Positions 19,541 through 28,801 of a DNA stretch of 40,055 nt are shown piece by piece. The DNA is from Porogramme epimiltina (taxonomy: Eukaryota > Basidiomycota > Agaricomycetes > Polyporales > Polyporaceae), in the NCBI GenBank assembly GCA_900155495.1, contig FTLJ01001064.1, positions 1 to 40,055 of the forward strand. The letters are read 5' to 3'. Under the pieces are notes generated by a model. It had not been told where the DNA came from. It searched no databases and saw only the letters and a list, made by a program, of their open reading frames with translations. Within the stretch, counting starts at the first letter, position 1; each line of letters opens with the position of its first letter. The translations under genes were made by a program, and so were the position numbers.

Positions 19541-21017
19541 ATGGTTTCTGCACACAACCCCTTCCGCACCCCCGCAGTGACTCCAGTACCGACGGGAGCA
19601 TCAGTCCCAAGCGCTTCGTCGTCAGCATCATTCACACCGTCGAGCCTCCCAGTCGCTAGGCCATCGCGAAGCTCACCTCCTCATGAAAACGGTGGTCGGA
19701 CCACAGATGGCAATTCTGTGAGCGATATCCTCAATGAAGAGCTTCCTCCCGCATACACGGCAGCCCCGAACGTCTACGAAGGGGAAGCGACGATTGCGCT
19801 TGGCCCAAGAAGGCCCTTCCAGCAGCCTATGCCCGTCCCGCAACCATCACAAGCGCGACCGCAGTTCCCTCCACAGTCATGGGGCCCGCCACAGCCCACA
19901 GGGAGCAGCTGGTCTTCGTTCCCGGGCCACTCCCATCGCGAGCAGTACCCCTCGTACGTACCTCCCCAACGACAAGTAGAGGTCCACACCAGCGCCGCAC
20001 CACCAACATCTGCTCCCCTATCCGACTTCGCGCGCGACTTCTACGCTGCTGGGGCGAATGATGGCGGGCTATATGGAGGATCGAGCGCACAATATCGCCC
20101 GGAAGAGAGTCCGGTGGTGCCATGGTCCGAGAGTCAAGCAAGCACCAGCACAGGATCGAGGTATGCGCCACCCGACGGGCCGCCCCCACCACCAAAGCAT
20201 CCTGCGCGGCGCGAAACTGCATCTCCGAGCTCCCCCGTCGAACCCGCGTCGGCGGATGATGGTCGTCCGACGGTGAATCCGGTGCCTGGCCGCCCACTGC
20301 TGCGCCATGGCAAAGTGTTGGTGTACCCAAACGGGTTTCAATGCCACAAATGTGCGTGCCTACCTTTGAACTGCCAACTGGCGACAGTTGGTATTTGATT
20401 GCGGCGGCTGACCGACGTCTCGGCCAGGCTACAACACTGGGTACCGGAACTACGACCCATCGTACCCGTGCGCGCGTTGCTGGGAGAAGTACGCGAAGCC
20501 GTATGCGGGTGCTATCAAGTATGCGCCCTGGGGATCAACGGACAGAGCGTCATCATCATCATCCCCCACTTCGGACTTCCAGCGGCCGCTACCCACGTTC
20601 CGCGCGCCGCAGTCGGCGCTGCACACACAGAGCGCGTCCTGGTCCGGTCCGTCCTCATCCTCCGCAGGCCTCTCACGCGCCTCGACGACGTCGCGCGCGA
20701 GCGGGTACCCCGGCGCCGGAGCGCGCGTCATTCCAGTGTCTGGCGGTGCGCTCCCGATGAGCCCGTACCTCGACGTAGCGACGAACGGCCCGCGAGGCGC
20801 GTCATCGGCGTGGCCGCCGACGCAATGGGGCCAGCTGGATGGGCCGCGCGGTCCAAATGGGACAGGAGGAGGGGGCGTCACGGTGCTCGCGCCGGGGGAC
20901 GCACGCCTTGGAGGGCGGCTGTGCTGGCGGTGTGGCGGACGGGGGACGACGTCGTTCCTGATCTTTGACGAGCAAACGTGCGGGGTGTGCAATGGCGTCG
21001 GACGGACGTTTGTATGA
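19541..21017 (+). CDS. HUA1: Hua1-like proline-rich zinc-finger protein
   Basis: Two exons, 19541-20351 and 20428-21017, giving 466 residues. The long N-terminal half is Pro/Ser/Ala-rich and disordered, with a PY motif PPAY (69-72) that fits WW domains of Rsp5/Nedd4 ligases. A DnaJ-like zinc region follows: YPNGFQCHKC (C268, C271, the latter completed by splicing), C285/C288 in YPCARCW, and at the very C-terminus LCWRCGGRG ... CGVCNGVGRTF. This last motif is the signature of yeast Hua1, a cytoplasmic protein reported with the Hse1-associated ubiquitin ligase assembly that also includes Rsp5. The frame is open upstream to 19379, but the ATG at 19541 (MVSAHNPFR) gives the expected start. The second exon also carries a long Ser/Gly-rich low-complexity stretch. 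The role is by homology only. Confidence 0.85.
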
Positions 21018-22365
21018 GATGCATGTGGCTGAGGGGCCCGACGTCGAGTGCCGAGTCTGGACTAGTATCGGGAGCATCTGGACGTTTGGATCGAGCTTTT
21101 CTGTCTTCTGTTGAGCTTTAGGACTGACAGGAACGAACACGATTACGATTTAGCCTCACCCTTCCTATGGTTCTTCCGCAGCTCGGCGGCGGACGAGCAG
21201 ATGGACTCGGGATTTGCTTCTGCGGGTTTACTTCCCGGGGAATTCGGTGGCGTGTGGCACAATCTGACAGTCGAAGACGTCGAGCGGATGACCTCCTGCC
21301 TTGACAAGTATATCTTCTGCACTCGGCATAGATGCCATGATGCGGATCTTGAGGAACGACAGCGGGCGATGTTTCATGCGCTGTATTTCCTATCGTCCTG
21401 GGCGCGGGCTCTTGCCATATATGGAGGGGAGAGAGGTTCAGAGAAGGTTCGCCTGTTTGCCGGTGTACGAATGCTAACTTCATTTGTCCAGTCGTCACCT
21501 GACAGGATCGGCGGTCTGCGACTACCAGCGACCTGCACCCGACTTACTCTATACAGGTCATTAATTACGCCTTCCTACCTCCCAACCGCACAACCGTCAT
21601 CACCACTACGGTTGTCACCACTAGTGCGCACTTGCTATTCGGAGCTCCGCGGTCGCGACTGCACGTTTGTGAGCCGTGCCTTCCCCTACAAAGCCATATC
21701 ACGCTACACAGTAAGCGTTTTCTGTTCTGGTTCTGTTATACGAGTTATTGGTAGATGAACTGATTTCGAAGGCGTAGGTACAAACGTGCTTCCAGCCGAG
21801 TGATCTGATTGCAGATCTCCCCGGTCCCGTAGTCCCAGGTCGCTGAGGAATGCGGTCATCATGTCGGGCGTGGCGACCCTGCCCCAATGCTTCTGCCGGC
21901 CACTTCCTGTGCATGCTTGCAAGGCCCCATCCCATTCATTTATTTTGCTGGCCAGCGACCTACGCGAAGCGCCTGATGGGCGTCCAATACGAAGATCTGA
22001 CAATCATCCGCCACGACGCGCGGTGCCTGCAGGTTACGTGACGCGCCCTGGCTCCTCCTGCCCGGAAGGTGGGCCCCACACCCGCAGCGCTCGCGGGAGC
22101 ACGCCTGATGGCCAACCGCAATCAGGGCGCGCCGCTCCCGGCGGGCGCGAGAACTTATGTCGCGAGTACCTCCTTCGCGCTAAGTGCGGCGGGAAGCCTA
22201 CGGACCTTATAAGAGCCGCGCGATCCTGAAGCTTCCCCGCATTCGGCGTCACGTTCGCGTCGATCTCTCTCCCTCCTCTCCTCTCCCAATCCCCTTCGTT
22301 CCTTCCTCCCCCACACCCCTTTCTCTCATTTTTGAACAGCTTGTCGATTGTTAAAGGCGGCCATT
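21018..22365. other. Intergenic region and GMC-gene promoter, with an unassigned 215-codon frame
   Basis: A plus-strand frame at 21111-21758 (with SFASAGLLPGEFGG-like and CLDKYIFCTRHRCHDAD segments) is long for this composition, but I recognise no family and see no clear gene structure, so I do not call it. From about 22020 the DNA becomes GC-rich with an inverted repeat CCTGAT/ATCAGG (22104-22126). It then changes to a strongly pyrimidine-rich leader (22255-22345) ahead of the GMC start, typical of highly expressed fungal genes. Confidence 0.4.
22207..22213 (+). promoter_or_regulatory. TATA-like element of the GMC oxidoreductase gene
   Basis: ttataag lies about 155 bp before the ATG at 22366 and just ahead of a CT-rich stretch (22260-22345), an arrangement usual for strongly transcribed fungal genes. 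Confidence 0.45.
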
Positions 22366-24830
22366 ATGTTCACTCGTAATTCCGTCCAAACATCTTTGCT
22401 CTTCCTCTCGCTCGTTGCCCCCCGCGCGGCACTCGGCGCGCTCTACCTGAGCGCTGACGACGCATACAAGGCTATTAACAAGACCAAGTATGACTATATT
22501 ATCGTCGGAGGTGAGTCGGCTTGAGAAGCTATCGGTTTAACTGACCACTGATGAACCCTTCAAGCCGGTGCTGGCGGCGGTGTGATGGCTAACCGCCTCA
22601 CGGAGAACAAAACCACTAAGGTTCTCCTGATTGAGGCTGGTTCTAGGTGAGCAAAGCGTTCGTGACGTGTATACCGGACAACCCGATTTATGCGTTGGAT
22701 TGCAGTGATTACAACAACACCAACATTGAGATCCCATGGCTCGCTCCCGTCCTTACCTCTTCCGAGTTTGTACGTGCACACCATGCATCGCAGAGGTGCA
22801 AATTCTGAACCAAATCTCCTTGCACAGGACTGGAACTACACTACTACCCCTCAGGTTGCAATGGATGACCGCGCCATCCACTACGCGCGCGGGAAGGTCC
22901 TTGGCGGGTCTACGTCCATTAGTGAGTCGCAACGATTGTTGCATGTTGTCCGTCCTGACTGATATATGCAGATTACATGATCTACACTCGCGGTGCTGAG
23001 GACGACTACGACCGCTGGGCCACCGTCACCGGCGATTCGGGCTGGAACTGGTCGAACATGTTCAAGTACTTGCTTAAGGTAACTTGTTCCCCTGCCAACG
23101 GTTGGCCGCCCTGATTGACATCGTTCGGCAGATGGAGAACTTCACCAACTCGGCCAACGTGCAGAACGCGTCTACCAAGTTCGTCAAGTCCCTTCACAGC
23201 ACTAAGGGCCCCGTTGGCGCGGGTCTCCCTCAGGTTCACCTTGCGCTGGACGACATTCTCTTGGAGGCGCAGCAGGAGGTCGCCGACGAGTTCCCGTACA
23301 ACCAAGACGTCAACTCCGGCGACATGATCGGTTTCAGTGAGTGCCCGCCTGATCACGTTCCATTCAACGGGTTGTTGACAGTCTGCGCTATCTAGGTTGG
23401 ACTCCGCTGGCTGTGCGTTAGCTCGATGTTTCTCTGATGCGACCATCTGACCTAATATGTAAATCGCTGACAGACTCAGAATGGCGCTCGGTCCAACTCC
23501 GCTCGGGATTACATCCAGCCTGCCCTGTCTCGCTCGAACCTTGACGTCATCGTCAACACGCAGGTGACCAAGGTCGTGAAGACGGGTTCGGTGTATGGCA
23601 TCCCCATCGTCCGCGGTGTTCAGTTTGCAAGCGGTTCCGGCGCGACGGTGTACAGCCTGACTGCCACGAAGGAGGTCATCTTGTCCGCCGGTGCCATCGG
23701 AACGCCTCAGATTCGTACGTTATTCTTGGCTACCCATGTGCCCAAGGACCACAATGCTGATGCTTATGTCGCCATCAGTCTTGCTGTCTGGCATTGGTCC
23801 CAAGGCCCAGTCGAAGTCCCTCGGCATCACCTCCCTTGTCGACCTTCCTGACGTCGGTCAGAACATGCAGGACCACCCGCTCTTGACGACCAACTACCAA
23901 GTCAACACGACGGACACGCTCGACAACCTCAGCTCGAACCTCACTTTCCAAACGGAGCAGCTGAATGAATGGTTCTCGGACCGCACGGGCGACTTCACCC
24001 TCGGCGCGTGCAACCAGTGGGCGTGGGGACGCATTCCGGCCACCGACTCCATCTTCGAGGCACTCGCGGACCCCAGCGCCGGCCCGACTGCGCCGCACTA
24101 CCAGCTCATCTTCTCGGTACGGACATTAGCATGTGCAATCCTTTCGCGGGAAGCGCTCTGACGACTGTACATCTCAGGATCTGTACATCGCTTTCAGCGG
24201 CGGCGCATTCCCCTCCGGTAACTTCCTCACCCTGATCAGCAACCTCTACTCTCCTGCTTCTCGTAAGTTCCCCGTGTGGTTCCCGCGTCCCGCTCCCGCT
24301 GATGCCATCACTCCCTCAGGCGGCAACCTTACCCTCAGTTCCACCAACCCCTTCGACTCTCCCATCATCAACCCGGGCCTGCTCGGCGACTCCGCCGGCT
24401 TTGACCTCTACGCGATGCGCGAGGCACTCAAGGCGGGCAGGCGCTTCCTCAGCGCGCCCTCGCTCGGCAGCTACATCATCAGCGAGTACGGCGACTCGGC
24501 GAACGCGACGACCGACGATGAGATCGATGCGTACGTCAAAGCGAATGCGCTCGTCGTCAACCACGTCTCGGGTACGGCGGCCATGGGCAAGACCGGGAGC
24601 ACCGGCAAGGGTAGCGGCGCGCTCAACTCGGACCTGACCGTCAAGGGCACCATCGGCCTCCGCGTCGTCGATGCCTCTGCTTTCGTGAGTGTTTTAGTGC
24701 CGAGTGTTCGGGTTGACCGTAAGATGTTGACATACGTACCCACTTGCAGCCCTTCATCCCCGCCGCGCACACACAGGTTCCCACCTATGCGCTTGCTGAG
24801 CGTGCCGCTGACCTTGTCAAGGCCTCGTAA
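22366..24830 (+). CDS. Secreted GMC oxidoreductase (aryl-alcohol oxidase-like, AA3 family)
   Basis: Twelve exons: 22366-22510, 22565-22646, 22706-22769, 22828-22921, 22972-23078, 23132-23336, 23396-23412, 23474-23714, 23779-24116, 24178-24262, 24320-24684, 24750-24830, giving 607 residues. All phases match, and one exon is only 17 nt. Residues 1-24 (SLLFLSLVAPRAALG) are a secretion signal. The FAD-binding motif is DYIIVGAGAGGG (GxGxxG at 48-53), followed by LLIEAGS, the GMC signature YARGKVLGGSTSINYM, and the second signature GAIGTPQILLLSGIGP. The catalytic His pair is H541 (NHVSGTAAMG) and H588 (PAAHTQ). Such enzymes oxidise alcohols or sugars and pass electrons to oxygen, supplying H2O2 for lignin decay, or to quinones. 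Aryl-alcohol oxidase is the nearest type by motif; the true substrate is not determinable here. Many NxS/T sites fit secretion. Confidence 0.92.
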
Positions 24831-25574
24831 GCGGACCCATTAACCTATAACACTATTATTTCTCTCGCGAGACAACACATTGGATTCCCCCTCATTTCTC
24901 GTATCGCTCTCTCGCTTCCACTCTTTCGCATACCATTATTGTACAATTTATAGCAGGCTTCGTTTTATCTTTACTCTTCGGGAAGTTCCTACTATTGTCT
25001 GCTGGATATTGGCCCTGGCTCGTCTCGTCGTGCTCTCGCTGTCCAAGCTGTTGTTTTGATATGTGTACTAAAGAGGTATTTATGGATATCTCCGTATTCA
25101 ATCAACGAGTATTTCGTCTAAGTTTGTGACAGCCTGCGACGAACCGTGTGGTGCATAAGGGAGATGAAAGGTGCAAATGATCGAACCTACTTACGGTTCC
25201 GGAATTCGATGGCACCGGCGGACCCTGGCGGGCCGCTGTCACGTGGTCTTGGATAGGACACGAAATCGAAGCGCTGGATTATGGCCGACTCGCCCTCTCT
25301 CACCCACAGTTCATCTTCTTGTCCACGGCATCCTCTTCTAGGATCGACTCAGTCAGTCTGGAGCCTCGTATTATATCTTGTACGCCCGGGACTCCTGAAG
25401 TATGTCGCTTCTCGGCGTCTCGTGTTTATCCGCAGTGGGAATTATGAGCTGGCCTCCGGGTTCGCCCTAACCATCTGGTCTCGCCTTCCGTTCGTCAAAT
25501 GTCTCTTCATCAATCCTGTCCACAACGTCCCAGTCTGTGCACGACCATCACACTGCTTGTATATTCTAGCTTAG
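24831..25574. other. Intergenic region between GMC and first HET gene
   Basis: An AT-richer 3' flank of the GMC gene (24840-25130) is followed by the likely promoter and leader of the HET gene. No coding sequence is supported; the 97-codon frame at 25281-25574 ends exactly where the proposed leader intron begins and is probably 5' untranslated sequence. Confidence 0.4.
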
Positions 25575-25635
25575 GTAAGACTTTCTTCTATGCACTGATT
25601 ATAACGCTACTCGAATACTCAACGTGAGTGCGTAG
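25575..25635 (+). other. Probable 5'-leader intron of the first HET gene
   Basis: gtaaga at 25575 and cgtag ending at 25635 define a 61-nt GT-AG interval that ends 12 nt before the ATG at 25648. The length and position resemble the similar interval before the second HET gene. Confidence 0.4.
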
Positions 25636-25647
25636 TACCAGACTAGT

Positions 25648-27768
25648 ATGCGCCTCATCAACACCTTCGACGGACTGTACCATTGGACGGACAATCCGGA
25701 GGAGACGAAGTACGCAATTGTGTCGCATGTCTGGTCAAAAGGGTCGAGTGCGGAGCAGTCTTATCAAGACTTAGTCAAGATCCAAGACCAGGTGCGGATC
25801 GAACGCGTTTCAAATCCACAGCTCCCCGATGACGCCGTCCTCTCTCGCGTCTGCTCCAAGGTCAGCCAGGCCTGCGAGCGCGCTCGAGCGGATGGGCTCC
25901 AATTCATCTGGATCGATACGTGCTGCATAGACAAGTCGAGCAGCACAGAGCTCTCCGAAGCTATCAACTCGATGTACACCCGGTATGGCGACGCCGCAGC
26001 ATGCTATGTTCACCTCCCGGATGTCGACGCGGATGAAGACCCATTGGTGCCAAGATCGAGCTTTCGTCAGAGTGTATGGTTTACTCGTGGTTGGACCCTC
26101 CAGGAACTCATCGCGCCCACCATTGTCGTCTTCTTCTCCTCTGGCTGGCACAAGATTGGCGGGAAACATAGTCTGTCGGGTCTTATAGAAGAAGTCACCG
26201 GCATCGACAAGGACATTCTCTTACACCGGAGACCGCTTAGTTCCGTTAGCGTCTCACGGCGTATGTTTTGGGCGTCGCGTCGAGTCACGACTCGGAAGGA
26301 GGACATAGCCTACTCGTTGATGGGGATTTTCGGAGTCAACATCCCAACGGTCTACGGCGAGGGCGACCGGGCGTTCGTCCGCTTACAGGAGGAGATTCTC
26401 AAAGAGATCCCGGACCAAAGCATCTTCGTGTGGGACCGGTTGCGTAACCCGTTAGCGGACTTCCCTCGATCCCAGGATAACGAACAACTTGCTCTCCTCG
26501 CTACCTCCCCGGCTGCATTCCTGCAGTCTGGTGACGTTAAACCCGTCCCTCCATCGAAATTTGCCGAGTTCCTCCACCGCAGCGCTAACGATGGGCTATC
26601 TCGCGCCTTTCTTCCAACGCCAGTAGCAAGTCCCCACGGAATGCATATCACATTATGGAATTTCCCAGACATCCTCTTTCACACCCCATCTCGCATTGCC
26701 CCTATTGCCTGTCAAGAAGATGAAGACCACGTACTCGCTCTTGTCCTCAGATCCACCAGTTACCTCCGTAATCATGGAGTGTATACTGTCGGCGTAATGC
26801 CTGCGGAAGACCCTCTCCGTCGTCTGCAATCCCCCCACATGGCTCCAGGCTGGCGGTGGGGATGTTGGCCCAGAATGTGTACCTTAAACGACGCCGAGTC
26901 GAGGTCAAGTTTTGTGCGTCTCGTGCGCCTCCCCGTGAACGGAAATCCTTCCTCTATCGACTTGAACGGGATTAAGCCAGAGATATCGGAACTGTGTATC
27001 GCCCACCTTCCTTCTAAGGTCCCACCGCTTTCCATTCTCAAGCCAGGCGGTCACGCGGTCATGCGTGTCCACCTCGATGGTCCTTCCGCTCCCTCAAGTT
27101 CACTCTCCCATGGCGCACTCATTTACAGCCGACATATCGACATGACCCTCCACCAGCGACACACGCAAGCGGTTGCTTCAAAGGGCTACTCCTGCTCCTT
27201 AACTGCTGGCCATATCCTAGAAGTTTCAAGCACGGACCACTCGATATCCATCACATTCAACGTTGAGCCGGCCCCCCACTCTACTACCCCTGCTCAGTAC
27301 ATTCTCCGCGCTACGTACGCAAGCTCTTGGACGCCAACCGGCACCCCGACCGCCGCACACGAGGACTGGTCTGATACCGCCACAATCGTCTCTGGAGGGC
27401 TGGAGCCGCCTCGGGCGACCGGTTCGCTCAAGGATGCCTATCCCAGGGAGCAGACCGCGGTCGCCGACTGGGACCACGCCACGTGTCCTGATGCGTCCGC
27501 GCGCGAGCGCGTGTTTCCACTTTCGCCCCTCGGACACCGCGGGGGGCGATTGCAGGTCGCCGTCAGTTGCGACAGCCCCGGGTCGTCGCTCTTCCCGGCG
27601 CTCTTCTCTCTGGCGGTCGATGTCATCGGACCTGTCGAAGAGTCGGAGGAGGTCGAGTGGGACGACGCGGACACAGAGAGCATGACGACAACAGTGTGCG
27701 AGCCGGGATCTGGGCCCTCTCGGGAGCGTACGATGAGGAGGTTCCGCAACATCTTTAAACCCAGGTGA
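25648..27768 (+). CDS. HET-domain protein, soluble paralogue
   Basis: Uninterrupted frame of 706 residues starting MRLINTFDG, the typical start of basidiomycete HET proteins. HET motifs in order: KYAIVSHVW (21-29), FIWIDTCCIDK (86-96) with ELSEAINSMY (101-110), WFTRGWTLQELIAP (144-157), the WASRR and TRKEDIAYSLMGIF region (208-228), and VYGEGDRAFVRLQEEIL (235-251) followed by PDQSIFVWD. HET domains are related to TIR domains; in ascomycetes they trigger incompatibility cell death on non-self fusion. The remaining 440 residues form no recognised domain but align loosely in pattern with the neighbour at 28802. The C-terminus is acidic then basic, with no membrane segment. The lack of coding introns contrasts with all other multi-exon genes here. 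The role in basidiomycetes is unproven. Confidence 0.88.
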   Translation: MRLINTFDGLYHWTDNPEETKYAIVSHVWSKGSSAEQSYQDLVKIQDQVRIERVSNPQLPDDAVLSRVCSKVSQACERARADGLQFIWIDTCCIDKSSSTELSEAINSMYTRYGDAAACYVHLPDVDADEDPLVPRSSFRQSVWFTRGWTLQELIAPTIVVFFSSGWHKIGGKHSLSGLIEEVTGIDKDILLHRRPLSSVSVSRRMFWASRRVTTRKEDIAYSLMGIFGVNIPTVYGEGDRAFVRLQEEILKEIPDQSIFVWDRLRNPLADFPRSQDNEQLALLATSPAAFLQSGDVKPVPPSKFAEFLHRSANDGLSRAFLPTPVASPHGMHITLWNFPDILFHTPSRIAPIACQEDEDHVLALVLRSTSYLRNHGVYTVGVMPAEDPLRRLQSPHMAPGWRWGCWPRMCTLNDAESRSSFVRLVRLPVNGNPSSIDLNGIKPEISELCIAHLPSKVPPLSILKPGGHAVMRVHLDGPSAPSSSLSHGALIYSRHIDMTLHQRHTQAVASKGYSCSLTAGHILEVSSTDHSISITFNVEPAPHSTTPAQYILRATYASSWTPTGTPTAAHEDWSDTATIVSGGLEPPRATGSLKDAYPREQTAVADWDHATCPDASARERVFPLSPLGHRGGRLQVAVSCDSPGSSLFPALFSLAVDVIGPVEESEEVEWDDADTESMTTTVCEPGSGPSRERTMRRFRNIFKPR

Positions 27769-28500
27769 CCCCCTCAAGACCGTTAGCAGTTGCAACTTGC
27801 GCGCGCTCCGCGACCGTGCTGTTTTGGATATACATATATATAGTGTAGCCCCCACTGATACACGATAATCACCTCGTGCTCATCTTGCAGAACATGCTAT
27901 GAATGGCTCGCGGGAGAACGATGCTACTGAGATTATATGTGAGTAAGTAGCCCCTTTTATCATTCGGAGAGCGGTTTCCTCGCAATGGTCCCATCCACCG
28001 TTCGTAGGAGTACTACTAGTGAGCCAAGTTATAGCTTCCAATATAGTGGCACAATTCCACACGGCTGCGCACAGACAAGAGGGGAGTTCTATGCCCACGG
28101 ATGTAGTGCAATCGAATTTCAGTGATCATATCTCGGAGTCGCGTGTTTGTTTCGGTTCAGGGAATATTAGTTAGCGTTTATCCTACACTGACCTATCCTG
28201 CCAGCGCGGGCCACGGACTTGAGCGCTTGAGCGCCGGTGTGCATGGGCAACAAGCGCCAGTGCGCACGGTGACGGACAGCCCTAAACACCAGTGCGCGCA
28301 CGCTTACGCACCACTTCAATTTCTCCTTTAGCTATTTATACACCAACCCCGCCGCGTCACCTTAAAGGGGAGCCCCTGCCACGAAGGGATGGTGAGTGCC
28401 GCTAGTTCTTTACGAGGGACGAGTGACTTAAGGCTAATAACTTCACGCCATCTACTATGGCAGGACGAAAGTGGATACAACTATGCACCACTGCGCACCG

Positions 28501-28540
28501 ATGCGCAAGGCTGCGCAAGGCCACGCAAGGCTGGGCAAAG
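28501..28540 (+). repeat. Four imperfect decamer repeats (TGCGCAAGGC type)
   Basis: atgcgcaagg, ctgcgcaagg, ccacgcaagg and ctgggcaaag follow each other without gaps, about 260 bp before the second HET gene. Related GTGCGCAC-like words lie at 28250-28310. It may be a regulatory array or simple slippage product. Confidence 0.6.
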
Positions 28541-28642
28541 TCATGTCAGCCCATATAGCACTTCGACGTGCTCATCTTGATTCTTGGCGACTATCATACT
28601 AACAAACTGTAGGGAGAGGGCTGTGTACTACTAGGTTTCCAT

Positions 28643-28648
28643 TATATA
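28643..28648 (+). promoter_or_regulatory. TATA-like element of the second HET gene
   Basis: tatata, about 155 bp before the ATG at 28802 and about 100 bp before the proposed leader intron, followed by a pyrimidine-rich leader (28670-28740). Confidence 0.35.
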
Positions 28649-28744
28649 GCCCCTAGTATGAGGCTCTCTCAGCACTACCACGTCCTTACACCTACCTCAC
28701 AGTCCTCTCACTGGCACATCTATCCACTCATTGTCCACCAAATC

Positions 28745-28794
28745 GTGAGTCCAACCGATTTTACTGGAGCCTACACTTCATGAAATATTTTGCA
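28745..28794 (+). other. Probable 5'-leader intron of the second HET gene
   Basis: gtgagt at 28745 and ttttgcag ending at 28794 bound a 50-nt interval just before the ATG at 28802. The donor and acceptor are both strong matches to fungal consensus. Confidence 0.5.
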
Positions 28795-28801
28795 GATAAT
28801 A

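Larger units (their letters stand above)
27769..28744. other. Intergenic region between the HET genes
   Basis: No coding sequence is supported. It contains ACTACTAGT (28012-28020), a decamer-like tandem (28501-28540), and two TATA-like sites (tatttatac near 28331; tatata at 28643). A 13-bp word cgtgctcatcttg occurs twice, near 27875 and 28567, which could be a trace of the duplication that made the two HET genes. Confidence 0.4.

Noticed and set aside
25281..25574. 97-codon frame upstream of the first HET gene as a small gene
   Set aside because: No family resemblance; it ends at the donor of the proposed leader intron, so it is better explained as untranslated leader.
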